A stretch of 64,000 nt of DNA. It comes from Lachnospira pectinoschiza. GTDB taxonomy: Bacteria > Bacillota > Clostridia > Lachnospirales > Lachnospiraceae. The stretch covers positions 124,001 to 188,000 of the forward strand of contig NZ_JAJCRR010000001.1 of assembly GCF_020564355.1 (NCBI RefSeq), written 5' to 3'. The position numbers were made by a program, and so were the translations under genes. This document shows positions 50,715-60,335 of the stretch, piece after piece (positions within the stretch are counted from its first letter, which is position 1; every line of letters starts with the position of its first letter). The notes beneath the pieces are model-generated. The model made no database searches. It was not told the DNA's origin and saw only the letters and a list, made by a program, of their open reading frames with translations.

Positions 50715-53700
50715 ATGAAAAAGGTACTAAAAGAAGCGAAAGCATTAAGGCTTTTGTTACTGTCTGTATTCCTGGTTTCTTTTTTTGCAATGCCTGTTTT
50801 TGCGGTCAGCCAGAACCAGCAGGGTGTTGTTGCGAATTTAGTGACGGATAAAACCAGCTATGAAGCAGACGAAACCATTACAACAACAGTTACAGTAACA
50901 AATAATGGAACAAATGTTTTGAAAAATGTTCATATTCAATACGATATTCCGGAAAAATATGAACTGGCAAACGGTTCAAAAAATGAAGATACATTTGAAT
51001 CCGTTGCACACGGTGATACGGTGAAATTAACCGGTCAGATTAAGAAGTCAAATGTTGTAACAGTGACTCCGGCTCCGGACAATTCCCAGCCGGCCCAGAA
51101 TACGGAAACAGTTGAAAATGTAGATGTGACACAGGATAATGGCACAGCAGCCAATACATTTGACAGCCATATGTATGTATTATTCATGGTGTTATTTATA
51201 CTGAGCGGTTCTGTCCTGGCAGCTGGTGCTGTAAAGAATAAAAAGCTCAGAAAAGTATTATCTGTTTTCTTCTGCTTTTTCATGGTATTCTCAATGCTGG
51301 ATTTATCAGCGGTAAACGCCAAAGCAGACACCGTTGCAGAATCCACGATGAATCTTAACCGGACGATTACAGTTGATGGCAATGAACTGGAATTAAATGC
51401 ACAGATTCGTTTTAATGCAGTTAATGAGGACACAAATACTGTATTTGATGAAAGCAAGACCTATACAAGAGGTGAATGGGTTACACTTCTTCTGGATAAA
51501 TTAAATGCTCCGCTGATGTCAGCAGATCAGATTGATTATTACTATTTAGACAGCTTAAACTCAGCAACAGGAACAGCAGTAGAAACAGCGAATGCATACG
51601 GATTTTTACCGGTTCCTGATGTTGAAGATTTAGAGCAGGATATTCCTCTGTTTTACCCGGATGAACCGTGTACAAGAGAATTTGCAGCTTACACGGCGGT
51701 TCATGCAATGGGCTTTAACGGCGAGAATACAATTGCAATGGATGACTGGTCTGATGCAAATCAGGTGAAGTATAAAGATGAAATTAAAATTGCACTTGTA
51801 AATAACTTCTTATACTTAACAGATAACACATTCTATCCGCAGAAAACCATTACCGGGGCGGATGTAAAGAGTATTTTCTATGCAATTGATGATTTGAATG
51901 ATTCCATTAAGCTGAGCAAAGACCAGACTTATGACCATTCAGAAATTCTGGATTCTGTTGTAAATGTGGCAGCAGATCAGGCAGCGGATTATTCCGTTGT
52001 AAAAAATGGTGATGTTTACGAAGTAACACTGCCAAACAAGAAGACAACAGACGGCATAAAAGTCGATGATGTCATCCGTTTACCGGAGAGTACTGAATAT
52101 GCAACCGGTTTAATGTTAAAAGTTGCACAAATCAGCCAGTCCGGCGATTCAGTAAAATTAGTCTGCACAGTTCCTGAACTGGCAGAGATTTATTCAAAAT
52201 TAGACCTTGCAGAGCTTGGTTTGCCGTCAGTTGACAGTTTTGTAGCAGCAGAAGGCGTAACCTGCGAATATAACAGCAATGGTTCAATTACAGCAGATGA
52301 TTCCGGCTTGTATCCGCTTTCTATCAATGCAGGCGGAAGTACACAGATACCGGGAACACTGGAGTTTACAATTGCAGAAAAGGAAATTACAGATAATCTG
52401 AAGGTTTCCGGTTCTGTTGAAGTTGAAATTCCGGACATAACCTGTATCGCAAAGGCAAATGTCGGCTGGAGAGGTGTTGATGTTGATGAATTTACATTAT
52501 CAATATCAGAAAAGATTAAGATTGCGAGTCAGTTAGAACTGACACTTGCAGAATCTGGTTATGAATTAACCAACAGCAACGGTGCAACCCGTTTTGAATC
52601 AGGTAGAATCGAAATCGGACGTCTGCCAATCCGTATCGGTGCGACAGGACTTTCATTTGATATTGTATTCTTCTGCAATGTATCAGCAAAGGGTACAGCA
52701 AGCATTACATACACCATTAACAGCACACAGGGATACCAGTATAAGAACGGGGCTTCCCGCGCAATCTTTGATTTTTATGATTCATTAGATTTCATGGAAA
52801 TTAAGGCTAGCGGAACAGCCGGTCTTGGTTTGTCAGGTGTTCTTTGTGCATTCAACCTGATTGATTTAGCAGGATATGCAGGAGAAGCCGGTATCGGTTT
52901 TAACGGTTCATTTACACCGCACATTCTTGCAACAGATACTTTATACTGTGGGGATATGACCTTATATGCATATGCAAAATCGGGAATTGATCAGGAAACA
53001 GTCGTTGGTAAATTCTTAAATGATGTATGCCATTACACATTAGAATTCCAACACTTAGATAATGATTCAAGTAATCCGTTTAAAGCAAAATTCCATGTGG
53101 AAAACGGCCGTGTTGTACCGGAATGTACATTTGGAACAGGAGAACTGAAAGGTCTTATTGCATCAGCTGATGAAAATGAACCGATAGCAGGTGCCAGAAT
53201 CCGTATATACAGCGGTGAAACACTTGGTGAGAACTTAGTCAGAACAATTTATACGGATGAAACAGGTAATTATTCAGTTGATAATTTAACAGCAGGAACA
53301 TACAGTATTGAAATCGCTGCAACAGGTTATAAGAAGTACGATATGCAGGTAGAAATCACTGAAAATGCAACGGCATACAATGAAACCCTGTTAATGATTG
53401 GCAGAAACGGTGAAGACGGTGTCGGAACAGTTACCGGTGAATTAAAAGATGCGCTTACCGGTTTACCGATTCAGGATATGACATACAATATCCGCGAGGA
53501 CTGGAACAATACAACCGGAGCAGTTCTTGAAACAGGTACATTTGATGCTTCAACTTACGAATTGTCTTTAAACCCTGGTAACTATACATTAGAGATTATC
53601 AAGGAAAACTACATCACAAACCACATTAATATTGCGGTTGTTTTAGATGAAACAAAGACATATAATGTGACATTGTCACCGGAGAACAGTTCAATTGATA

Positions 53701-54137
53701 CCGACAATTTAAGAATTGTATTAACATGGGGCGAATACCCATGGGATCTGGATTCACACTTATATGGAAAAGATAAGCTGACAGATTCCGATGTATTCCA
53801 TACCTGTTACTGGGCAAAGAATTATTATCAAGGTTCAACAGCAATTGCAAAACTGGATGTTGATGATACAACAAGCTACGGTCCGGAAACAACAACGATT
53901 TATGAATTAAATGATAACATGAAATATAGTTATTATGTTCATGATTTTACCAACGGATATTCATCAAGCAGTACGGCAATGGCTGCATCCGGCGCAAAGG
54001 TTCAGGTGTATGCAGGAAATGTATGCTACTTTACATTTAATGTACCAAATGAAGGCGGTACATGGTGGCATGTATTTGACTATGATCCGGCAACGGATGC
54101 ATTAACACCGGTTAATGCAATGAGCTATTCAAACTAG
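50715..54137 (+). CDS. large surface protein with SLH-like, CnaB-like and YfaP-like parts
   Basis: A 1,140-residue protein with GGAGG upstream and a signal peptide (about 13-31). A DUF11-like beta domain (TSYEADETITTTVTVTNNGT) is followed by an internal pair of membrane helices (about 155-200), unusual for a secreted protein. Residues about 235-400 carry SLH-like sequence (EWVTLLLDKLNAPLMSADQI, FLYLTDNTFYPQKTITGADV). A CnaB/carboxypeptidase-regulatory repeat pair (AGARIRIYSGETLGENLVRT, TGNYSVDNLTAGTYSIEIAA) precedes a YfaP-like end (LTWGEYPWDLDSHLYG). It probably decorates the envelope. Its own promoter and terminator separate it from the RiPP genes. Confidence 0.7.
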   Translation: MKKVLKEAKALRLLLLSVFLVSFFAMPVFAVSQNQQGVVANLVTDKTSYEADETITTTVTVTNNGTNVLKNVHIQYDIPEKYELANGSKNEDTFESVAHGDTVKLTGQIKKSNVVTVTPAPDNSQPAQNTETVENVDVTQDNGTAANTFDSHMYVLFMVLFILSGSVLAAGAVKNKKLRKVLSVFFCFFMVFSMLDLSAVNAKADTVAESTMNLNRTITVDGNELELNAQIRFNAVNEDTNTVFDESKTYTRGEWVTLLLDKLNAPLMSADQIDYYYLDSLNSATGTAVETANAYGFLPVPDVEDLEQDIPLFYPDEPCTREFAAYTAVHAMGFNGENTIAMDDWSDANQVKYKDEIKIALVNNFLYLTDNTFYPQKTITGADVKSIFYAIDDLNDSIKLSKDQTYDHSEILDSVVNVAADQAADYSVVKNGDVYEVTLPNKKTTDGIKVDDVIRLPESTEYATGLMLKVAQISQSGDSVKLVCTVPELAEIYSKLDLAELGLPSVDSFVAAEGVTCEYNSNGSITADDSGLYPLSINAGGSTQIPGTLEFTIAEKEITDNLKVSGSVEVEIPDITCIAKANVGWRGVDVDEFTLSISEKIKIASQLELTLAESGYELTNSNGATRFESGRIEIGRLPIRIGATGLSFDIVFFCNVSAKGTASITYTINSTQGYQYKNGASRAIFDFYDSLDFMEIKASGTAGLGLSGVLCAFNLIDLAGYAGEAGIGFNGSFTPHILATDTLYCGDMTLYAYAKSGIDQETVVGKFLNDVCHYTLEFQHLDNDSSNPFKAKFHVENGRVVPECTFGTGELKGLIASADENEPIAGARIRIYSGETLGENLVRTIYTDETGNYSVDNLTAGTYSIEIAATGYKKYDMQVEITENATAYNETLLMIGRNGEDGVGTVTGELKDALTGLPIQDMTYNIREDWNNTTGAVLETGTFDASTYELSLNPGNYTLEIIKENYITNHINIAVVLDETKTYNVTLSPENSSIDTDNLRIVLTWGEYPWDLDSHLYGKDKLTDSDVFHTCYWAKNYYQGSTAIAKLDVDDTTSYGPETTTIYELNDNMKYSYYVHDFTNGYSSSSTAMAASGAKVQVYAGNVCYFTFNVPNEGGTWWHVFDYDPATDALTPVNAMSYSN

Positions 54138-54151
54138 TTCGTAGTTACTTG

Positions 54152-54197
54152 CAGGAAAAATGGGCTGTAACGGCTCATTTTTCCTGATTGTTTTTTA
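54152..54197 (+). terminator. terminator after the large surface protein gene
   Basis: CAGGAAAAATG-x-GC pairs with GC-x-CATTTTTCCTG, followed by ATTGTTTTTT. Confidence 0.75.
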
Positions 54198-54220
54198 AAA
54201 TATAATTGGAGGGAGTATGC

Positions 54221-54652
54221 ATGACAGTATCGGTAGATAAAAAAACACTTAAAATAATATTTTCAATCTGCGTGCTGGCGGTTGCAATCTGTATCGCAGA
54301 CTGCGTATCGGAAATTCGTGCCACAGCAGATTATTCCAAGGCAGATGGAACACTGGTATCAATTGACAGGAGTATAGACTGGGGAACAGAAAGCAATACT
54401 CAGGTAAGCATAATCAGGAATAAAGTGTATCAATATCAGGTCAATCAGCAGGAATACACATGTCAATATAGAACGTACATCTTATTTCAACCTAAAATCG
54501 GAAGCCATAAAACCATCTATTATTCTTCTTCAAATCCCAACCAAGTCAGAGATGAATTTAAAATACAAACTGCAAAAGCGGGTGCTGTTTTCTTTGCTTT
54601 TTTTGGAATTATGATGCTGGTATTTATGAAAAAGGTGGGCGAAAATGAATAA
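54221..54652 (+). CDS. two-helix membrane protein (DUF3592-like)
   Basis: Starting at ATG 54221 (GGAGG 8 bases upstream) the product has 143 residues. One helix at each end (FSICVLAVAICIADCV and GAVFFAFFGIMMLVFM) encloses a ~90-residue extracellular domain with IYYSSSNPNQVRDEF. That last motif is typical of DUF3592-type proteins. Function unknown. It overlaps the next gene by 8 bases, so the two are probably translated together. Confidence 0.65.
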   Translation: MTVSVDKKTLKIIFSICVLAVAICIADCVSEIRATADYSKADGTLVSIDRSIDWGTESNTQVSIIRNKVYQYQVNQQEYTCQYRTYILFQPKIGSHKTIYYSSSNPNQVRDEFKIQTAKAGAVFFAFFGIMMLVFMKKVGENE

Positions 54653-55898
54653 GCGGTCAAAACTCATTGTATGCGGTATTGCAGTAATTGCGGTTTTATG
54701 TATGGCTTTACCGGTCTTTTTTCATGGTACATCGAATGAATGTAAAATAACCGGTGTTTTAGCAGCAGACAGCAGAAATCATTCTGTGGATACGTATACG
54801 GTTGAACAGGATAAGAAAAAATGTAGTGTTTCATTTTCAGATACGGCGGTCATAGATACAGCGTTTACCGCAGAGGTGCCTACAGATGAACCCTATATCA
54901 TAGAATTGACAGTCCGTGATTCACAGCTGCCGGAATACAGGGAAATTAAAGATGAGAATGTGGCAATGAATACAGCGCAGACGGCGGCAAAATATAACGC
55001 GGACGATTCGGTAATGAAAAGGGTCGTGTATCCGCAGAACCGGCAGCTTCATTTTTCGGTGACAATGCAGTATAAAGAAAATGTCAGCGGTTTTATCGGA
55101 TATTCTTCCATAAAAGTCATCCCGGTCAGTAAGTCAAAAGAATATAAGCTTGTGACAAGCCCGGATAAAACGGTTGAATTTATTATAAAATCAGATGATT
55201 TTTCCAAAGAAGAAACAGACAAACTTTCTGAGTGGTCAGAGGACTTACAGCTTTACAGGCAGCAGCTGTATCAATTAACCGGTGAACGGCAGCCGTATGA
55301 CGGAAAGACAATTTTTGATTTTACAGAACAAATAGACTATTATGGTCTGGCAGGCAATCCGATTTTTATGAACAGCACCAATCTTACAAAAGATTTGTCT
55401 ACAGATAAAAGTGTATGTATATGGAAATATATCCATGAAATGAGCCATACATTTGACGGGATTGAAGGTTCACACATCGGGAATACATGGAATTTTGATT
55501 CTGAGCTTTTTGCAAATTTAAAAATGCTTTATGTAATGGAGAACAACGGATTATCCTTTCAGGATAGCAGTGAAAAAGGAGCAGATGCATATTTAAAATA
55601 TTCGGCCGGCAATACCTTAAAAAACGGCATTTACAGTTCAGACGGTTTCTTATACCTTTTGATATGCAGACTGCGGGAGGTACAGCCGGATTACTGGAAC
55701 AGTTTACAGGCTGTTTTTTCAAATGCACACGATTCTTTCAATGAAACAGAAAGCAGTACGGCTCCAGAACGGTTTATAAATTTCTTTTCCCTTTTGCATC
55801 AGGAGCTGGGGGTGAATATACTCTCTGCATTTTCAGATGCAGAAAAAAAGGCAGTCATTAATAAATATGGTAATGAGATCACATATTTATTTGATTAA
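54645..55898 (+). CDS. membrane-anchored gluzincin-type metalloprotease-like protein
   Basis: A 417-residue product with a signal anchor (about 9-27), an N-terminal beta-rich half and a zinc motif in the C-terminal half: YIHEMSHTFDGIEGS, then WNFDSELFANLKMLYVM. HExxH followed about 20 residues later by Glu fits gluzincins, and the arrangement recalls the M60/enhancin-like family that cleaves mucin-type glycoproteins. That would suit a gut commensal, but assignment is by motif only. Confidence 0.65.
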   Translation: MNKRSKLIVCGIAVIAVLCMALPVFFHGTSNECKITGVLAADSRNHSVDTYTVEQDKKKCSVSFSDTAVIDTAFTAEVPTDEPYIIELTVRDSQLPEYREIKDENVAMNTAQTAAKYNADDSVMKRVVYPQNRQLHFSVTMQYKENVSGFIGYSSIKVIPVSKSKEYKLVTSPDKTVEFIIKSDDFSKEETDKLSEWSEDLQLYRQQLYQLTGERQPYDGKTIFDFTEQIDYYGLAGNPIFMNSTNLTKDLSTDKSVCIWKYIHEMSHTFDGIEGSHIGNTWNFDSELFANLKMLYVMENNGLSFQDSSEKGADAYLKYSAGNTLKNGIYSSDGFLYLLICRLREVQPDYWNSLQAVFSNAHDSFNETESSTAPERFINFFSLLHQELGVNILSAFSDAEKKAVINKYGNEITYLFD

Positions 55899-56103
55899 AG
55901 TTATTGCTAAGTTAAAAAGTCAGATAGGGCAGATGTAAAAATGGGATAAAGGGAAGAAGGAGCAGTCGTGACAGAAGACAGAAAAGAGAACTAAAAAATT
56001 AAATCATTTACAATTTCTTCCGATATATCTATTAAACAAAGGGAAAAACGGTCGAAACGGATTTTGACCGGTGTATTTAGCAGTAGTCAGGGAGGAAATG
56101 AAT

Positions 56104-56889
56104 ATGATATCAAGTTATACCGGCGTAGTAGAAAACGCAGCATCTACAAGTGCTGCCGCAGTGGAAGCAAAAAAGAAGACAGAGCAGACACAAAATGAAA
56201 AGAGCGGCAGTGTTTCAGGAAAAACCATAGGCAGTCCGAAGCTCAGTAAAAAAGCGGCGGATTATTATGAATCTTTAAAGAAAAAATATTCCAACATGGA
56301 TTTTATTCTTGTCAGTGAAGACAAGAAGGAGCAGGCAAAGGCGCAGGCTTCCAGTTATGCCAATGCCAGCAAAATGGTTGTCTTAATTGACGAAGACAAA
56401 GTAGAGCGGATGGCAGAAGATGAGAATTACCGCAAGCAGTATGAAGCCATTATTGCAAATGCGGCAAGCGGTATTTCCCAGTTAAAGAGCAGTCTGCAAT
56501 CCAGCGGTGCCAACGTCAAAGGCTTCGGTATGCAGGTTAATGACGGCGGAACGGCAACTTATTTTGCGGTATTGGAAGAATCCTCTGCGGCACAGCGGGA
56601 ACGCATAGAAAAGAAAGCAGCAGAGAAAAAGGCAGAGAAAAAAGCTGCCGAAAAGAAAGCCGAGAAAAAGCACCAGAAAGAAAAGCTTGAAGAAGCAAGA
56701 AGCGAAAAGACGGAAAAAACAGATGTGTCAGATAAGACGGATACAGACAGCGGTACAGTGACGATTACGGCATCTTCTGTGGAAGAATTGCTGCAAAAGA
56801 TACAGGATTATATGCAGCTGGCAAAAAGCGATACGGTTCTTACGGAATCCGAAAAGAAGGTTGGACAGAACATCGACTTCTGCGGTTAG
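56104..56889 (+). CDS. DUF6033-like protein
   Basis: From ATG 56104 (GGAGG 8 bases upstream) the product has 261 residues: a Ser/Ala/Thr-rich start, a conserved-looking region (SPKLSKKAADYYESLKKKYS, NMDFILVSEDKKEQAKAQAS), a long Lys/Glu/Ala coiled coil (about 170-215) and a short end. I recall the family as DUF6033, found in Lachnospiraceae. No signal peptide or membrane helix. It starts a three-gene set of charged coiled-coil proteins (56.1-58.8 kb) with conserved tight spacing. Confidence 0.65.
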   Translation: MISSYTGVVENAASTSAAAVEAKKKTEQTQNEKSGSVSGKTIGSPKLSKKAADYYESLKKKYSNMDFILVSEDKKEQAKAQASSYANASKMVVLIDEDKVERMAEDENYRKQYEAIIANAASGISQLKSSLQSSGANVKGFGMQVNDGGTATYFAVLEESSAAQRERIEKKAAEKKAEKKAAEKKAEKKHQKEKLEEARSEKTEKTDVSDKTDTDSGTVTITASSVEELLQKIQDYMQLAKSDTVLTESEKKVGQNIDFCG

Positions 56890-56898
56890 GAGCGGCAT

Positions 56899-57759
56899 AT
56901 GGGAACAGGTACAATTCAAAGCATGGTGGCGCTGTCGGCAATGCAGAACCAGTGGCAGAAAAAGAAAAATGACATCAATGCCGGAAAGACAAGCGAGCTG
57001 ACCTCTGAACAACGTGAATTGCAGATGTATCAGTCGCAGGCAGACGATATCCGTGAAGGTCAGAAACCGGCGGCAATCGACATTAAGCTGGCTTCGGGCA
57101 GCAGATTAAACGCTGAGGAAATCGAATATTTAAAAAAGCATAATCCGCAGGCTTTAAAGGATTACGAGGAAGAACAAAGAGAGCGCGAAAACTATAAAAG
57201 GCAGCTTAGAAACTGCCGCTCAAAGGAAGAAGTGGAACGTGTTAAGACAGCCAAAATGGGCGAGTTTTTGTCTTCTTGCAAAAGCATTGCCTCCAGTCCT
57301 TATATTCCAAAAGACCAGAAATGTGCAATGTTAAAAAAGCTGCTGCGGGAAGTAATGGGCATACAGGAAGAACATCAGGAATTTGTGGAATCAGCCCAGT
57401 ATGCAATTCTGCCGGATGAAGATGAAGATACAAAGTCCAAAAAGACCGATAACGGCACCGATACCGTATCCTCAGAGGATAACAGCAGGACAAAGGGAGA
57501 GGTAACGACAGACGATGAAGACCCGTTAGAAACAATCCGTCAGGCAATCGCGGCAAACGGAACCGTACTTGAAGCACCAAAGCAGAACGCGGCAGACAGT
57601 ACGGATACCGAAAGCACGGCAGAAGCACAGCCGGAAAAAACAAAAGCCGGAACAGTCACGGTGATTGCAGACAGCGGTAACAGCGGTCATACAGGCACGG
57701 TAAAGATGGCAGGAAAAACAGCGGCTTTTGCAGGTGTGAGTGTCGATATCAGTATTTAA
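56899..57759 (+). CDS. hypothetical charged coiled-coil protein
   Basis: A 286-residue product starting 9 bases after the DUF6033-like gene. It is helical to about residue 165 (QRELQMYQSQADDIREGQKP, RLNAEEIEYLKKHNPQALKD), then an acidic Asp/Thr/Ser-rich tail. The segment NAEEIEYLKKHNP suggests a defined small domain. No transmembrane segment or catalytic motif is visible. Function unknown; its position ties it to the two neighbours. Confidence 0.6.
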   Translation: MGTGTIQSMVALSAMQNQWQKKKNDINAGKTSELTSEQRELQMYQSQADDIREGQKPAAIDIKLASGSRLNAEEIEYLKKHNPQALKDYEEEQRERENYKRQLRNCRSKEEVERVKTAKMGEFLSSCKSIASSPYIPKDQKCAMLKKLLREVMGIQEEHQEFVESAQYAILPDEDEDTKSKKTDNGTDTVSSEDNSRTKGEVTTDDEDPLETIRQAIAANGTVLEAPKQNAADSTDTESTAEAQPEKTKAGTVTVIADSGNSGHTGTVKMAGKTAAFAGVSVDISI

Positions 57760-57801
57760 CATTTAAACAAAAGCTAAGGGGAAAGTAAAAGGAGTTGAAA
57801 A

Positions 57802-58788
57802 ATGTCTATAACGATTAAGATGAATCAGGACAATACCGGAATCCAGATGAGCGGTACAACAGCGGGACGAAACAAAACGCAGGATACCAAGACGAGAAGC
57901 ACTGTATTTGCTGGCGATTTAATGCTCGGACAGGGAAATCAGATTGAGCAGAAAAAGCAGACCGCAAGACGTCAGGCAATGAAACTGATTACAGATGCGT
58001 GGGGCAGGGATGAATTGGCTTCCCAGAGCATAAAAGATATGGAACAGCAGAAAGCAGACTATGTAGAGCAGATGCAGGAAGCCAAAGAGCAAGAGAAAAC
58101 CTTTGAAAAGAGCAAAAAGGAGCTTCAGGAGCAATACGGTGTAGCTGATGATTCACAGGAGCAGAAGGATTTGGAATTACTCGAAAAATTCCAGAATTAT
58201 AAGAACGGCTCACATGATGAAAGCTTTACAAAGGAAGACGTTGACCGGTTAAAGGAATTGCAGAATCTTCCGCGTACAGAATATCAGGAAAAGGCACTCC
58301 GGTTAAACCAGATTGCCGGTTCAATGAAAGTAACTGCTTCCAATGCGAATGATAAGCTGATTGAGCTGACAGATACAATCGCAAAGGCAAAGACCGATCA
58401 GGCAAAGTCACAGGATATGTTAAAAGCGGGCAGTGCAGCAGATGATATTTTGGAAGCTTCCAACAAAGAAATCATGGGGCTGCTCATTCAGGACGGAAAA
58501 GAGCATATCGACAAAGAGCAGGAAGAAGCGCAGAAGAAAGCCGAGGAGCAGAAAGAGAAGCGTGACGAACAGCAGGAGCGCATTGATGAGGCAAAGCAGG
58601 AGAGGAAAGAGCAGGAAGAACTCATCAAGGGTCAGGCGGAGGCAGACAGTGTCCAGCAGGATTTATCCCTCCAGCGCAAGACAACAAACAATGTCGAAGC
58701 TGCACAACAGAATATCCGCAATATTCTTAAGGATAATAATCTGCTGGCAGAAGACTTAAAGGGAATTAAAATTGATTTTAATTTCTAA
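57802..58788 (+). CDS. hypothetical coiled-coil protein
   Basis: A 328-residue product with AAAGGAG upstream. After a ~30-residue polar start it contains STVFAGDLMLGQGNQIEQKK, then almost continuous Gln/Glu/Lys coiled coil to the end, with a conspicuous EEAQKKAEEQKEKRDEQQER stretch. It is the third member of the DUF6033 set. The three genes together look like a cytoplasmic or filament-associated structural system, but that is inference. Confidence 0.6.
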   Translation: MSITIKMNQDNTGIQMSGTTAGRNKTQDTKTRSTVFAGDLMLGQGNQIEQKKQTARRQAMKLITDAWGRDELASQSIKDMEQQKADYVEQMQEAKEQEKTFEKSKKELQEQYGVADDSQEQKDLELLEKFQNYKNGSHDESFTKEDVDRLKELQNLPRTEYQEKALRLNQIAGSMKVTASNANDKLIELTDTIAKAKTDQAKSQDMLKAGSAADDILEASNKEIMGLLIQDGKEHIDKEQEEAQKKAEEQKEKRDEQQERIDEAKQERKEQEELIKGQAEADSVQQDLSLQRKTTNNVEAAQQNIRNILKDNNLLAEDLKGIKIDFNF

Positions 58789-58795
58789 AAAATAA

Positions 58796-58928
58796 TTTGA
58801 ATATCAAAATACTATTGACAAAGGAAAAGTTTTCCTGTATAGTAACAACTAGTTTGAGAGTCAAACAAAAAGCTTTTACGGATTTCGTTTGACTCTTAAA
58901 TTTTTAGATTAATATTTTGATTATCAAA
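58796..58928 (+). promoter_or_regulatory. fab operon promoter surrounded by FabT-like palindromes
   Basis: TTGACA, 17-base spacer, TATAGT lies at 58815-58843. Around it are four TTTGA-N3-T(C/T)AAA sites: TTTGAATATCAAA (58796-58808), TTTGAGAGTCAAA (58853-58865), the weaker TTTGACTCTTAAA (58888-58900) and TTTGATTATCAAA (58916-58928). The last equals the core of the FabT operator known from streptococci. Sites 2 and 3 can also pair as a 10-bp hairpin in the leader RNA. Confidence 0.72.
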
Positions 58929-59042
58929 AAGTAAGACATTCAAAACGAAAATCTGAAGAAACGAAACAGAATTTTAAAGAAGGAAAATGTCAAAGCTGCG
59001 GGACATTTTCCGGGAAAAAGAAAACGCGGCACAGAGGCAGAT

Positions 59043-59975
59043 ATGAATACGAAAATAATAGGAACGGGAAGTGCTGTTCCGTCAAGGGTGCTTGACAATG
59101 CAGAACTTTCAACATTTTTGGATACCAGTGATGAGTGGATTCGCACCAGAACCGGAATCCGAAGCCGTCATATCGCACAGGAAGGTCAGACTGCATCAGC
59201 GCTTGCGGCACAAGCCGCGAAAAAGGCGATAGCAGATGCCGGGATAGCGGCAGAGCAGATAGAAGCCATTATCGTTGCGACTTCAACGCCTGATTACATA
59301 TTTCCGAGTACGGCAAATCTTGTCCAACAGGAGATTGGGGCAGAGCGCGCGGCATGTTTTGATTTAAGCGCCGCCTGTACAGGATTTTTGTATGCAATGA
59401 GTGTGGCAGATGCCTATATTAAAGCGGGCATGTACAAAAAGGTACTCGTTATCGGTGCGGAAGTGATGTCGCAGGTGGTGGACTGGAAAGACAGAAGTGT
59501 CTGTGTGCTGTTTGGTGACGGCGCAGGTGCGGTTGTTTTAGGTGAAGACAGCAGCGGAAAAAGCATTTTCAGACTGCACAGCGACAGCGGTAGTGCACAG
59601 GCTTTGACACTGGGAAAAGAAAATGCGGTGCATATGAACGGACGGGAAATTTTCTCTTTTGCAGTTCGGAAAGTACCGGAGTCTGTTAAAGAAGTGCTAG
59701 AAGAATCGGAAACGGCAAAGGAACAGGTAAAATATTTTATTTTACATCAGGCAAATGCAAGAATGATTGAAAGTATTGCAAAGCGGCTGGATGTACCGGT
59801 TGAAAAATTTCCGATGAATCTGGAAACCCACGGAAATACTTCAGCGGCAAGCATACCGGTTCTTTTAGACGAATTAAACAGACAAAACCGCCTGATACCG
59901 GGCGATGTGTTGATCCTGTCTGGCTTTGGCGGCGGATTAAGCTGGGGCAGTGCATTGCTGGAATGGCACAAATGA
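59043..59975 (+). CDS. fabH: 3-oxoacyl-ACP synthase III
   Basis: A 310-residue condensing enzyme: [20 protein letters not shown], catalytic Cys in [14 protein letters not shown], His in [17 protein letters not shown], and Asn in [15 protein letters not shown]. FabH starts fatty acid synthesis from acetyl-CoA (or a branched acyl-CoA) and malonyl-ACP. It is the first gene of the fab operon, about 200 bases after the promoter, with a modest AGAGG ribosome binding site. Confidence 0.95.
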   Translation: MNTKIIGTGSAVPSRVLDNAELSTFLDTSDEWIRTRTGIRSRHIAQEGQTASALAAQAAKKAIADAGIAAEQIEAIIVATSTPDYIFPSTANLVQQEIGAERAACFDLSAACTGFLYAMSVADAYIKAGMYKKVLVIGAEVMSQVVDWKDRSVCVLFGDGAGAVVLGEDSSGKSIFRLHSDSGSAQALTLGKENAVHMNGREIFSFAVRKVPESVKEVLEESETAKEQVKYFILHQANARMIESIAKRLDVPVEKFPMNLETHGNTSAASIPVLLDELNRQNRLIPGDVLILSGFGGGLSWGSALLEWHK

Positions 59976-60043
59976 CAGGCAGAATATGCGTAGATTACAA
60001 GAGAATATCAAAAATATATTGTAGTAGAATGGAGATTAAAAAG

Positions 60044-60277
60044 ATGTTAGAAAAAATGAAAGAAATTATCGCAGGACAGTTAAATGTAAACGCAGAGGAT
60101 GTAAAGCCGGAATCACGCTTCAAGGAAGACTTAAATGCAGATTCACTGGATTTATTTGAACTGGTAATGGCACTGGAAGACGAATATTCCGTAGAAATTC
60201 CGTCAGAAGAACTTGAAAAGTTATTAACGGTACAGGATGTCTGTGATTATTTAAAAAATCACGGTGTAGAAGCTTAA
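60044..60277 (+). CDS. acpP: acyl carrier protein
   Basis: Starting at ATG 60044 (GGAG upstream) the product has 77 residues. It is acidic, with the phosphopantetheine attachment site in [17 protein letters not shown] (the Ser of DSL). The length and four-helix pattern are standard. It carries growing acyl chains for the flanking enzymes. A longer in-frame extension back to 59963 overlaps fabH and is not supported. Confidence 0.95.
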   Translation: MLEKMKEIIAGQLNVNAEDVKPESRFKEDLNADSLDLFELVMALEDEYSVEIPSEELEKLLTVQDVCDYLKNHGVEA

Positions 60278-60335
60278 AAAGCAGTGAGGTAAAAAGGCAG
60301 ACAACGTTTATAAAGATGTTCGGAGATGAGAAAAT

